Origin: Mangrovimicrobium sp048323675
Lineage (GTDB): Bacteria > Pseudomonadota > Gammaproteobacteria > Pseudomonadales > Halieaceae
Direction: 5' to 3'
NCBI RefSeq assembly: GCF_048323675.1
Contig: NZ_JBLWFK010000006.1
Coordinates: forward strand, 310,001-374,000
Length of the DNA stretch: 64,000 nucleotides
The notes under the pieces: generated by a model
What the model was told of the DNA's origin: nothing
The model's input: the letters and a program-made list of their open reading frames with translations, nothing else
Databases searched by the model: none
Shown here: positions 22,899-31,482 of the stretch, piece after piece
How positions within the stretch are numbered: position 1 is the first letter of the stretch
How the letters are laid out: each line of letters begins with the position of its first letter
Translations under genes and position numbers: made by a program

Positions 22899-25800
22899 AT
22901 GTCAAGCTATGCCGAACTTCACTGCCTGAGCTGCTACAGCTTCCTGCGCGGCGCTTCCCATCCCCACGAACTGGTGGAACGGGCAGCCGCGCTCGGCTAC
23001 GCGGCGCTGGCAATAACAGACGAGTGTTCCCTGGCGGGTATCGTCAAGGCACACGTGGCAGCGCGGGAGGTCGGCCTGAAATTGATTGTCGGCAGCGAAT
23101 TTAAACTGGAGGAAGGCCTGCGCCTGCTTGCCCTGGTGCCCTCGCGGGCGGCGTATTCGGAACTGTCCGGCCTTATCACGCTGGCGCGCCGTCGCAGCCC
23201 CAAAGGTGAATACCGGTTGGCCCTGCGCGATGTGATATTTCACCTGAAGCGCTGCCTGCTGGTTCTCCTGCCCCATGGCAGCGAAGGCGAAGAAGACTAC
23301 TGCAGGCAGTTGGCCCGCCTTTGCAAGGATCGGCTGTGGCTCGGCTTCAGCCACCAGTTGGGCAACAATGCGGCCTCGCGTTTCCTGCAGGTCCAGCAAC
23401 TGTCCTCCGCACTGCAGGTTCCCCTGGTCGCCTGTGGCGACGTGCGCATGCACGTGGCGGCGCGCAAGCCGCTGCACGATGTCTTCACCGCGCTGCACCA
23501 CAACACCAGCATCGGTCAGCTCGGCCGGCGGCGGCTGGCCAACAGCCAGGGCCACCTGCGCCCGGTGGAGCGCATCGCCTCGCTCTACCCTCCCGCCCTG
23601 CTGGCCGAATCCCTGCGCATTGCCGCCCTGTGCCAGTTCAGCCTGGAGGAACTGCGCTACGAATACCCCGAGGAAGTGGTACCCGAAGGCTGCGATGCCA
23701 GCAGCTACCTGCGCCAGTTGGTGGACGCAGGCGCCGCCTCCCGCTGGCCGGATGGCGTGCCGGAAGCCATACAGCAGCGCATCGATACGGAACTGGCACT
23801 GGTCGGGGAGCTCCGCTACGAGTACTACTTCCTCACCGTCCACGACATCGTCCGCTTCGCCCGCGAACGCGACATCCTCTGCCAGGGCCGCGGTTCGGCG
23901 GCCAATTCGGTGGTCTGCTACTGCCTCGGCATTACCGAGGTCTCCCCGCAGCAGATCTCCCTGCTGTTCGAACGCTTCATATCAAGGGAGCGGGACGAAC
24001 CGCCGGACATCGATGTCGACTTCGAGCACCAGCGCCGGGAAGAGGTCATCCAGTACATCTACGGCAAGTACACCCGCCGCCGCGCCGCGCTGGCGGCCAC
24101 GGTCATTACCTACCGCGCGCGCAGCGCGGTGCGCGATGTGGGCAAGGCCCTGGGGCTGGACCCGGTCTTCGTCGACGACCTCGCCAGGTCCATGGCCTGG
24201 TGGGACCGCACCGGCGACCTCGCCAAACGCTTCCAGGAACAGGGCGTCGCCGAGCACAGCAAACAGGCCGGACTGTTCTATGCGCTGGTCCAGCAAATTC
24301 TCGGCTTTCCCCGCCACCTCTCCCAGCACGTGGGCGGCTTCGTCATCACCCGCAGCCCCATCTCCACGCTGGTGCCGGTGGAAAACGCCAGCATGGACGA
24401 GCGCACGGTCATCCAGTGGGACAAGGAAGACATCGAATCCCTGGGCCTGCTGAAGGTAGATATCCTCGCCCTCGGCATGCTCTCCGCAATCCGCAAAAGC
24501 CTGCGCATGGTGCACCGCTACTGCCCGCAAATCCGCAGTATTGCCGACGTACCGAAAGATGACCAGTCGACCTACCGCATGCTGCAGCAGGCGGACACCA
24601 TCGGCGTGTTCCAGATCGAATCGCGGGCGCAGATGTCCATGCTGCCGCGGCTAAAGCCGGCCTGTTTCTACGACCTGGTGATCCAGGTCGCCATCGTGCG
24701 CCCCGGCCCCATCCAGGGCGACATGGTGCACCCCTACCTGCGCCGCCGCCAGGGCCAGGAAGCGGTCAGCTATCCCTCGGATGACATCCGCTGCGTACTC
24801 GAAAGCACCCTCGGCGTACCCATCTTCCAGGAGCAGGTGATCAAGCTGGCGATGGTCGCGGCGGGTTTCTCCGGCGGCGAGGCGGACCAGCTGCGCCGCG
24901 CCATCGCCAACTGGGGACGCAACAGCAAGCTGCTCACCTTCGAACAGAAACTGACCCAGGGCATGATCGAGCGCGGCTACGACGCCGATTTCGCCCGCCG
25001 CCTGTTCGACCAGATCAAGGGCTTCGCCGGTTACGGTTTCCCGGAATCCCACTCGGCCAGTTTCGCCCTGCTCGCCTATGTCTCGGCCTGGCTCAAGCGC
25101 CATCACCCCGCCGCTTTCTATACCGGCCTGCTGAACAGCCAGCCGATGGGTTTCTACTCCCCCTCCCAACTGGTGCAGGATGCCCGGCGCCACGGAGTGG
25201 TGGTCCTGCCGGTGGATGCCAACCTCAGTGAATGGGAACACCAGCTGCTCGAACACACAACGCCCACCGCACCTGCAGCCGGGGATTTTCCCCCGGGCAA
25301 TCACGCTATCCGGCTCGGCCTGTGCCTGGTGCGGGGGCTGAGCCGCGAGGGCGCCCTGCGGCTGGTAGAGGCCCGGGCCCAGGCCCCCTTTCGCCAGGTC
25401 AGCGACCTGCGCCGCCGGGCGCACCTGGACAAGCGCGACATGGAAGCGCTGGCGGACGCCAATGCCCTGGCCGCCCTCTCCGGCCACCGCCACCAGGCCC
25501 AGTGGCAAATCATGGCGCTGGAAGCCCCGCGCCCGCTATTGCGGGAAGAGGAGTTCCAGGGCGGCCGCTACTTCGACGACGGCATACAGCTCCCCGCCCC
25601 GGCGGTGGCGGAGGATGTGTTCTCGGATTACCGCGCCACCGGCCTGAACCTGGGCGCCCACCCCCTCAGCCTGCTGCGCGGCCAGCCGCCCTTCGACCGC
25701 TGCAAGCGCCACGCGGACCTCGCCCACATCGGCAACCACCGCTTCGTGCGCATCGCCGGGCTGGTCACCTGCCGGCAGCGCCCGGGCAGCGCCGCGGGGG

Positions 25801-26021
25801 TGGTGTTCCTCACCCTGGAGGACGAGACCGGCAACAGCAATGTGGTGGTCTGGAAACAGACCCAGGAACGTTTTCGCCAGGCCCTGCTGGGCGGCCAGCT
25901 GCTGCTGGTCACCGGCACCGTGGAATGCAAGGACGGCGTCATCCACGTGATTGCCGGCCGGCTGGAGGACCACACCCATGCCCTCAACGCCCTCAATATC
26001 AAATCCCGGGATTTCCACTAG
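22899..26021 (+). CDS. dnaE2: Error-prone DNA polymerase III alpha subunit DnaE2
   Basis: 1040-residue SOS-type translesion polymerase. The N-terminal PHP domain begins with YAELHCLSCYSFLRGASHP, the family N-terminus that fixes the start at 22899. The polymerase catalytic acids are in PPDIDVDFEHQRREEV near residue 370. YGFPESHSASFALLAYVSAWLKRHHP lies near 715-740 (shown here only as landmark), and a C-terminal OB-fold (about 900-1000) ends the protein. Normally encoded with imuA and imuB, whose products are needed for function; neither is adjacent here. Regulated by a LexA box. It could be co-transcribed with intI as well as from its own promoter. Confidence 0.95.
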   Translation: MSSYAELHCLSCYSFLRGASHPHELVERAAALGYAALAITDECSLAGIVKAHVAAREVGLKLIVGSEFKLEEGLRLLALVPSRAAYSELSGLITLARRRSPKGEYRLALRDVIFHLKRCLLVLLPHGSEGEEDYCRQLARLCKDRLWLGFSHQLGNNAASRFLQVQQLSSALQVPLVACGDVRMHVAARKPLHDVFTALHHNTSIGQLGRRRLANSQGHLRPVERIASLYPPALLAESLRIAALCQFSLEELRYEYPEEVVPEGCDASSYLRQLVDAGAASRWPDGVPEAIQQRIDTELALVGELRYEYYFLTVHDIVRFARERDILCQGRGSAANSVVCYCLGITEVSPQQISLLFERFISRERDEPPDIDVDFEHQRREEVIQYIYGKYTRRRAALAATVITYRARSAVRDVGKALGLDPVFVDDLARSMAWWDRTGDLAKRFQEQGVAEHSKQAGLFYALVQQILGFPRHLSQHVGGFVITRSPISTLVPVENASMDERTVIQWDKEDIESLGLLKVDILALGMLSAIRKSLRMVHRYCPQIRSIADVPKDDQSTYRMLQQADTIGVFQIESRAQMSMLPRLKPACFYDLVIQVAIVRPGPIQGDMVHPYLRRRQGQEAVSYPSDDIRCVLESTLGVPIFQEQVIKLAMVAAGFSGGEADQLRRAIANWGRNSKLLTFEQKLTQGMIERGYDADFARRLFDQIKGFAGYGFPESHSASFALLAYVSAWLKRHHPAAFYTGLLNSQPMGFYSPSQLVQDARRHGVVVLPVDANLSEWEHQLLEHTTPTAPAAGDFPPGNHAIRLGLCLVRGLSREGALRLVEARAQAPFRQVSDLRRRAHLDKRDMEALADANALAALSGHRHQAQWQIMALEAPRPLLREEEFQGGRYFDDGIQLPAPAVAEDVFSDYRATGLNLGAHPLSLLRGQPPFDRCKRHADLAHIGNHRFVRIAGLVTCRQRPGSAAGVVFLTLEDETGNSNVVVWKQTQERFRQALLGGQLLLVTGTVECKDGVIHVIAGRLEDHTHALNALNIKSRDFH

Positions 26022-26066
26022 ACTGAGGGCAGCGGTACCCCTACGACTTTCCGAAGGAGAGACAGG

Positions 26067-26600
26067 ATGCACCCGACTATAACCGGAACACTATCCGCAA
26101 TTACCCTCGCGCTACTGGCTGCCGCGCAGGCCAGCGGTGAAACCCTGGACGACAAGATCGCACGGGCCCGTTCAGCGGCGCCCGCCGCCGTCAGCGCCGA
26201 CGCCACCATCATGGTGGACGGCAAGGTGGCGGTTGAAGGCAGCAACGGCTGGACCTGCATGCCGGACACCATGCCGAACGACGGCGCCGCCATGTGCAAC
26301 GATGCCGTATGGATGAAAATGATGCAGGCGATGGGCAGCAAGAGTGACTTCACCACCGACGAGGTGGGCATTTCCTACATGCTGCAGGGCGACCCGGAGG
26401 GCCACGGTGTAAGTAACTCGGACCCCTTCCACCCGGACCCGAACAACGCCCCGGACTACGTGGAAACCGGGCCGCACCTGATGATCGTGGTGCCCAAGGC
26501 ACTGCTCAAGGGCATCACCAACGACCCATCAGGCGGTGGTCCCTACGTGATGTGGGGCGACACACCCTATGCCCATATCATGGTGCCGGTAGCGGAGTAG
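26067..26600 (+). CDS. Secreted or periplasmic protein of unknown function
   Basis: 177 residues with a signal peptide (hydrophobic core TLSAITLALLAAAQ, cleavage about ASG|ET). The mature part has two cysteines (WTCMPD and AAMCND) that could form a disulfide. There are DGKVAVEGSNGW and a conserved-looking C-terminal half with GPHLMIVVPKALLKG and YVMWGDTPYAHIMVPV. A good ribosome site GGAGAGACAGG precedes the ATG. No family name can be given with confidence. It is a single gene between dnaE2 and a minus-strand terminator. Confidence 0.75.
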   Translation: MHPTITGTLSAITLALLAAAQASGETLDDKIARARSAAPAAVSADATIMVDGKVAVEGSNGWTCMPDTMPNDGAAMCNDAVWMKMMQAMGSKSDFTTDEVGISYMLQGDPEGHGVSNSDPFHPDPNNAPDYVETGPHLMIVVPKALLKGITNDPSGGGPYVMWGDTPYAHIMVPVAE

Positions 26601-26636
26601 TTGTTGGCGATAGCGTTGGTGTTGGTGTTGGCGCTG

Positions 26637-26658
26637 GAAAAGGCCAGGATTCCTGGCC
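26637..26658 (-). terminator. Terminator for the minus-strand GNAT/membrane-protein pair
   Basis: Perfect 7-bp stem GGCCAGG-AAT-CCTGGCC, read on the minus strand, followed by TTTT. It lies about 70 bases beyond the GNAT stop. Confidence 0.65.
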
Positions 26659-26725
26659 TCGCTGACATTGTGCCCAGCGCACTGGCACGGGCGTGGAATT
26701 CACCGCAAGTACGCGGCGGCCTGAA

Positions 26726-27211
26726 TTACAGCTCCTTAAAATAGATGAGCTCGTAGTCCCGGTAGCCCGCCTCGCGGTAAAAGTCGCCGGCGCCCGCATT
26801 GGCGGCGAGGGAGGTCACCTGCACGCTGGCAATCCCCAGAGATTGCAGGTAGGCCTCGGCCTGCGCCATCAGCGCAGCCGCCGCACCGTGCCGGCGGCTG
26901 CGCTCTTCGACGAAGAGGTCGGTGACGATTCCGTAGGTCTTGTAGCGCTCGTACAGGTGGCGGGCGCCGGGGTACTCCGAGCCCACCATTACCACCACGA
27001 AGCCGACGGGACTGCCGTCCATCTCGGCAACATACACCCGGCCACGCTGCTGCTCACAGCAATCCAGCAGGTGGTCGAAATGTTCGGCGGCAATCTCGTC
27101 GCCGGGTGGGCGGGAGTGGTGCAGCGCCCGCTCGCAATCCTGCAGGCGCGCCATCATTGCCACCACTGCCTGCCGGTGCCTTTCCCCACGGTAATCGACG
27201 ACCTCCAGCAC
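26726..27211 (-). CDS. GNAT family N-acetyltransferase
   Basis: 161 residues. Acetyl-CoA binding region IVTDLFVEERSRRHGAAAALM (about 97-117) follows the GNAT pattern. The C-terminus has GDFYREAGYRDYEL, the usual alpha4-beta7 segment. VAEMDGSPVGFVVVMVG is the beta4 strand. It begins 4 bases after the stop of the upstream membrane-protein gene, so the two are probably co-transcribed. Substrate not identifiable. Confidence 0.87.
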   Translation of the reverse strand: MLEVVDYRGERHRQAVVAMMARLQDCERALHHSRPPGDEIAAEHFDHLLDCCEQQRGRVYVAEMDGSPVGFVVVMVGSEYPGARHLYERYKTYGIVTDLFVEERSRRHGAAAALMAQAEAYLQSLGIASVQVTSLAANAGAGDFYREAGYRDYELIYFKEL

Positions 27212-27215
27212 CGGC

Positions 27216-27596
27216 CTACACCGCCTGCTGCTGGCCGCGGAAAAACATCACGGTCATCAGGATCATCCCCAGCAACACGGCAATCGAGGACAGGGCCAGC
27301 ACCGGGTCGATACTCTCCGGCGCCACGAACATGCCGTACAGCAAAAACAGCCCGAGGGAGAGAACCAACACGCCCGCCTGGTGCAACACAAACTGCAGCG
27401 AGGACAATTTCGAGCGCACATCCCCCAGCCACAACTTGTAGCAAAGGCCGTAAACAAAAGACACCACAAAACCCGCGAGCATGATATGCGCGTGGGTGAC
27501 CAACTGCCCGTGGTTCTTGGTAGCCGCCATGTAGATGCCCAGCAGCAGGCCGGCGATGGCGTAGAACAATGCTGAAATCACATACATCCTGCTCAT
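27216..27596 (-). CDS. Four-helix membrane protein, possible heme-copper oxidase subunit-like
   Basis: 126 residues with about four membrane helices: VISALFYAIAGLLLGIYMA, HAHIMLAGFVVSFVYGLCY, VLHQAGVLVLSLGLFLLYG, LALSSIAVLLGMILMTVMFF. The histidine cluster in HGQLVTHAHIMLAGFV resembles the heme-ligand helix of NorB/cbb3-type oxidase subunits, so a heme or quinone link is possible. The rest of a catalytic subunit is absent. The ATG at 27596 is chosen for its GAGG site. An intrinsic terminator lies 26 bases upstream of the start. Confidence 0.65.
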   Translation of the reverse strand: MSRMYVISALFYAIAGLLLGIYMAATKNHGQLVTHAHIMLAGFVVSFVYGLCYKLWLGDVRSKLSSLQFVLHQAGVLVLSLGLFLLYGMFVAPESIDPVLALSSIAVLLGMILMTVMFFRGQQQAV

Positions 27597-27621
27597 ACAG
27601 AACAAACCTCGAAGGTAGACG

Positions 27622-27648
27622 AAAAACGCCCCTGCGGATGCGGGGGCG
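27622..27648 (-). terminator. Intrinsic terminator or attenuator just upstream of the 27216-27596 gene
   Basis: On the minus strand CGCCCCCGC-ATCC-GCAGGGGCG (9 bp including one G-T pair) is followed by five T. It sits directly in front of a start codon on the same strand. It may block antisense transcription from the VOC gene side or act as a leader attenuator. Confidence 0.7.
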
Positions 27649-27922
<274 letters not shown>

Positions 27923-29419
27923 ATGCAAGCGCAGAGGCCTGGAACCCCCAGTGCGGCGATCACCGCCACCATCACCCGCAACGGCGACCGGCCGCTGCAT
28001 CACGTCGATGCACGCTACCTCTCATGGTCTATCGATATTTCCGTGTTCGCCGGGGGCTTCTGGTGGGAGGGCACCACCCGGGCACGCCGGGGCATCGGCA
28101 CCAGCCGGCTTGCCCCGCTCTCGCTCAAGGGCAAGAAATTCAACCGGCTGGTTGCCGCGCTCGGCCCCGCCTACCTGCGCATCGGCGGCAGCGAGGCCGA
28201 CAAGATTCACTATTTCGATTCCCCCCCCGGTGAGAGCAACAGCCTGGTGCTCAGCCGTGAGCAGTGGGATGCGCTGCACACGTTTTTGCAGCGCCACGAC
28301 CTGAAACTGTTTTTTACCTTCAAGTACGGCCTGTTCCGCCGCCAGCAGCACGGCCGCTGGGGCGGCGGCGAAGTCGAGCAACTGCTGCAGTACTCGCGGG
28401 AGCGGGGCTACCGCATCGACGTGTTCGAACTGGGTAACGAACTGAACGCCTACTGGGCCTTCCACGGCCTGCGCGCGCAACCCGGCGCCAAAAACCTCGC
28501 CCGGGACTACCGCACCTTCAAGGTCCTGGTGCGCCGCTACTATCCCGAAGCGCGCGTTTGCGGGCCGGGCAGCGCCTTCTGGCCGCGGCTCGGGGAGACC
28601 ATCCGGCCGATCAGCAACATCACCCCGAAATTCCTGCGCGAACTGGCGGGGGAGCTGGATATCGTCGACTGGCACTTCTACCCCTTCCAGAGCGAGCGCA
28701 GCCCGCTGCGCACCCTGCGCGCACGCCGCCGGCGCATGGTCGACCCGGCCAGTTTCGAGTACTTCGACCGCTACAGCCGGCAGCTGGCGGACCTGCGCAA
28801 CCGGCTGCAGCCGCAGGCCGATATCTGGACCGGGGAGACCGGGTCCGCACAGTGCGGCGGCCAGCCCTATCGCTCCGATCGCTGGGTCTCCGGTTTCTGG
28901 TGGGCGGACCAGCTCGGCCAGGGCGCCCGGCTGGGCCAGAAAGTGATGGTGCGGCAGGCGCTGGTGGGCGGCGATTACGGCCTCATCGACCGCCTCAGCC
29001 TGAAGCCCCGGCCCGACTACTGGGTGAGCTGGATGTGGCGGCAGATGATGGGCACGGCGGTCTACCCGGTCAGCAGTTCGCTGCCCCATATCCGCGCCTA
29101 CCTGCACGGCGCCGCCAGCGGCGACGGCCTGTGCCTGTTGCTGATCAACCTCGCGGCGCAACCGGCGGAACTGGCCCTGCAGGGCTTCGGCCCGGTCGGC
29201 CGCCGCTACACGCTGACGGCGAAATACCTGACCAGTCGCAAGCTGCGCATCAACGGGATCAAGCCGAAGTTGCGCAGCGGCGAGCTTGCGCTGGCCGACT
29301 TCCCGCCGGCCAGCGGCGCGGCGACACTGCCCGCCTACAGTATCAGCTTCTGGGAAATCCCCGGCGCGGCGCCGGGTCAGTACTCCACCAGTTCGATCTC
29401 GATTCCGTCGGGGTCGTAG
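27923..29419 (+). CDS. Glycoside hydrolase family 79, heparanase-like
   Basis: 498 residues with a (beta/alpha)8 retaining glycosidase core. The acid/base pair is in FELGNELNAYWAFHG (near residue 170-184) and the nucleophile Glu in IWTGETGSAQCGGQ (near 300). Upstream landmarks are AYLRIGGSEADK and DWHFYPF. The C-terminal 100 residues look like the beta-sandwich domain of the family. Members cleave glucuronides in heparan-type, arabinogalactan or bacterial polysaccharides. No signal peptide is visible, so the enzyme is probably cytoplasmic or exported unconventionally. The start has AAAGGAG 4-5 nt upstream. The 3' end overlaps the convergent VOC gene by 43 bp. Confidence 0.87.
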   Translation: MQAQRPGTPSAAITATITRNGDRPLHHVDARYLSWSIDISVFAGGFWWEGTTRARRGIGTSRLAPLSLKGKKFNRLVAALGPAYLRIGGSEADKIHYFDSPPGESNSLVLSREQWDALHTFLQRHDLKLFFTFKYGLFRRQQHGRWGGGEVEQLLQYSRERGYRIDVFELGNELNAYWAFHGLRAQPGAKNLARDYRTFKVLVRRYYPEARVCGPGSAFWPRLGETIRPISNITPKFLRELAGELDIVDWHFYPFQSERSPLRTLRARRRRMVDPASFEYFDRYSRQLADLRNRLQPQADIWTGETGSAQCGGQPYRSDRWVSGFWWADQLGQGARLGQKVMVRQALVGGDYGLIDRLSLKPRPDYWVSWMWRQMMGTAVYPVSSSLPHIRAYLHGAASGDGLCLLLINLAAQPAELALQGFGPVGRRYTLTAKYLTSRKLRINGIKPKLRSGELALADFPPASGAATLPAYSISFWEIPGAAPGQYSTSSISIPSGS

Positions 29420-29742
29420 AAATACAGCCGGCGACCCGGGTCGTAGGATTCCTCGCCCTTGATCTCCACCCCCATGTCCCACAGCTGGGCGCGGTAGCTG
29501 TCGAGGTCGTCCACCTCGAAACCGAGGTGGTTGAAACCGACCAGCGCATAGTCTTGCGGTGCCCGGCCCGGCTCGCCGGACTCGAACAGCGACAGGTAGG
29601 TGATGTCGTCGCCGATGTGGGCGGCGCGCCGGCCGGCGCCGGTGAGCCCTTCCCAGCGCACCTTGCCGCCGAGCAGGCGCAGGTAGAAAGCGACGCTGGC
29701 GTCGAGGTTGCTGACGGTGATGTTGGCATGTTCGATACGCAT
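29377..29742 (-). CDS. VOC superfamily (glyoxalase/dioxygenase fold) protein
   Basis: 121 residues with two beta-alpha-beta-beta-beta modules typical of vicinal-oxygen-chelate proteins. MRIEHANITVSNLDASVAFY begins the first; FNHLGFEVDDLDSYRAQL begins the second. YFYDPDGIEIELVEY closes the fold. Likely metal ligands are His5, Glu/His in the NHLGF segment and Glu118. The start at 29742 has GAGG upstream and suits the family N-terminus. It is divergent from the XRE-cupin regulator, with two palindromes between them, so it is the probable target gene. Reaction unknown (lyase, isomerase or dioxygenase). Confidence 0.88.
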   Translation of the reverse strand: MRIEHANITVSNLDASVAFYLRLLGGKVRWEGLTGAGRRAAHIGDDITYLSLFESGEPGRAPQDYALVGFNHLGFEVDDLDSYRAQLWDMGVEIKGEESYDPGRRLYFYDPDGIEIELVEY

Positions 29743-29791
29743 GGCATGTCCTCCTCTGTTTGCGTACACCGCCAGAGTACTGTGAGGCCAA

Positions 29792-29821
29792 CGATATATC
29801 GCCTAAACTGCCAATATATTG
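29792..29821. promoter_or_regulatory. Tandem palindromic operators between VOC gene and XRE-cupin regulator
   Basis: Two perfect 10-bp palindromes, CGATATATCG (29792-29801) and CAATATATTG (29812-29821), have centres exactly 20 bp apart, i.e. about two helical turns on one DNA face. They share ATAT cores. The location in a divergent promoter suggests binding of the adjacent helix-turn-helix regulator. Confidence 0.7.
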
Positions 29822-29847
29822 ACGGAATGCTAATCCGGGAAACCACC

Positions 29848-30423
29848 ATGTCCGAACACGACCACGTCGCCGGCTACCTCGCCGAGAATATCGCCACCCT
29901 GCGCAGGCGCCGCGAATTGAGCCAGGAAAAACTCGCGGAGCTGGCGCAGATTCCGCGCTCCACCATCACCCACATGGAATCCGGCAGCGGCAATCCCTCG
30001 CTGACCAACCTGTGCAAGCTGGCGGCGGCGCTCGGGGTCAGCATCGAAACCCTGCTATCGAGGCCGCGCAAGGCCAGCAGCCTGCTGAAGAAAGATGCCG
30101 TGCCGGTGGAAAAACGCGGCAACGGCAAGGTGCAGGTGCACAAGCTGATGCCGGACAAGGTGCGCGGTATCGAGATCGACCGCATGGTTTTTACCGCGGG
30201 CGGTTCCATGGCGGGCAAGCCCCACCTGCAGGGCACCAAGGAATACCTGGTCACCCTGGAGGGTTGCGTGTCGGTGTCGGTAGACGGGGTGACCTGGCAG
30301 GTGGAAGCCGGCGATGTGCTCGCCTTTCCCGGCGACCAGAAACACGGCTATCGCAATTCCGGCAAGGGACCCGCGCAGGCCCTGAGCATCGTCCTGCCAC
30401 TGCCCTACCCGACGGGCGGCTAG
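29848..30423 (+). CDS. XRE family regulator with C-terminal cupin domain
   Basis: 191 residues. The N-terminal helix-turn-helix (about 10-65: NIATLRRRRELSQEKLAELA, IPRSTITHMESGSGNPSL) is joined to a cupin sensor domain (about 105-185, with TKEYLVTLEG and VEAGDVLAFPGDQKHGY). This class senses small molecules and regulates neighbouring metabolic genes. ATG at 29848 was chosen; an in-frame ATG at 29827 would lie next to the operator. It is divergent from the VOC gene, with two palindromes in between. Effector unknown. Confidence 0.92.
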   Translation: MSEHDHVAGYLAENIATLRRRRELSQEKLAELAQIPRSTITHMESGSGNPSLTNLCKLAAALGVSIETLLSRPRKASSLLKKDAVPVEKRGNGKVQVHKLMPDKVRGIEIDRMVFTAGGSMAGKPHLQGTKEYLVTLEGCVSVSVDGVTWQVEAGDVLAFPGDQKHGYRNSGKGPAQALSIVLPLPYPTGG

Positions 30424-30476
30424 GGCTGGAGCTCGCACAGCGAAGCCGGACCCGGCATCGCTGTGTGCCTGGTTAC

Positions 30477-31451
30477 CTACGGCGCCTGGCTGAAGAAATC
30501 CCAGATCACTTCCGCGGCGTCGAACTCGTGGCTGGTCGGCCCCAGCAGCAGCGGCAGGCTGAACGTCGGGTTGGGAACCGTGTGGCCGCCACCGATCACG
30601 CTGACCAGTTCCACCGTAGCCCGCCCCGGCGCCAGCCAGCGTTCGACTTCCACGGTGGTGCCATCTTCCGGCACGCGATCCGGCCAACGCGCGGTTTCCG
30701 GCGCACCGCCGTAACCGGCCAGTTCCGCCCAGTAGCGGCCGGTCTCCTGCATAGAGCGCACCGGGCCGCGGCTGTCGTCGCCGAGGATTTCCACCATGCC
30801 GCCGTTGTAGGGGTTCACCGGGTCCTCCGTGCCGTTGATCACCATGACCGATACCGCCTCGCCGGATTCCGCGCAACCGAGGTTCTCTGCCCTGGGCAGG
30901 TTGGCGGCCATGGGCGCGATACCGCGCACCAGGTCCGGCGCCTCCAGGGCCAGGCGGAAGGCCATGTGGCCGCCATTGGACAGGCCGGTGGCATACACCC
31001 GTTGCGGGTCTGCGCCGAAACGCTGCTCCAGTTCCGCCGCCAGTTGGCGCAGGAAGCCCACGTCGTCGATGTTTTCCCGGTTGGCGGCATAGCTGGCGCT
31101 GGCCCGGCAGTCGTTCCAGTGCCCCTGGTAACCGTCCGGATACACCGCGATGTAGCCGGCGCGCTCGGCTTCCACGTCAAAGCTGTAGAAACTCATGACG
31201 CGCATATCGTTCCCGCTGCCCTGGGAACCGTGCAGCACGAAGACCACGGGCGGATGGGTGCCCAGCGATGACGGCACATAGGCCCGCCAGGTGCGCTGCT
31301 TGCCCGCGTGCTCGATAGCCCCGACCTCCATCTGCCCGGCCAGTGCGGGCGGATCGATCACGTCGTAACGCAGGAACCACCAGCCGAGCAGGGAGATGCT
31401 GATCAGCGCCAGCACGAAGACCAGCGCAAGGAGTTTCAGGATTCGGGACAT
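30477..31451 (-). CDS. LpqC/PHB depolymerase-family esterase, membrane-anchored
   Basis: 324 residues of the alpha/beta-hydrolase group that includes polyhydroxybutyrate depolymerases and feruloyl esterases. An N-terminal hydrophobic helix (LLALVFVLALISISLLGWWF) acts as signal or anchor. The nucleophile elbow is GLSNGGHMA (near residue 158-166). FVLHGSQGSG is the oxyanion-hole region, NGTEDPVNPYNGG carries the likely Asp, and IGGGHTVPNP the His. It starts 31 bp after the glycosyltransferase stop, so it may be the last gene of the glycan cluster. Substrate unknown. Confidence 0.85.
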   Translation of the reverse strand: MSRILKLLALVFVLALISISLLGWWFLRYDVIDPPALAGQMEVGAIEHAGKQRTWRAYVPSSLGTHPPVVFVLHGSQGSGNDMRVMSFYSFDVEAERAGYIAVYPDGYQGHWNDCRASASYAANRENIDDVGFLRQLAAELEQRFGADPQRVYATGLSNGGHMAFRLALEAPDLVRGIAPMAANLPRAENLGCAESGEAVSVMVINGTEDPVNPYNGGMVEILGDDSRGPVRSMQETGRYWAELAGYGGAPETARWPDRVPEDGTTVEVERWLAPGRATVELVSVIGGGHTVPNPTFSLPLLLGPTSHEFDAAEVIWDFFSQAP

Positions 31452-31482
31452 AGTTGTTGTTCTCCCGGGCAGGCCGCCCGTT

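Noticed and set aside
28022..29791. Long open frame on the minus strand across the GH79 gene
   Set aside because: No family similarity; it is the antisense frame of a GC-rich gene with clear GH79 active-site motifs.
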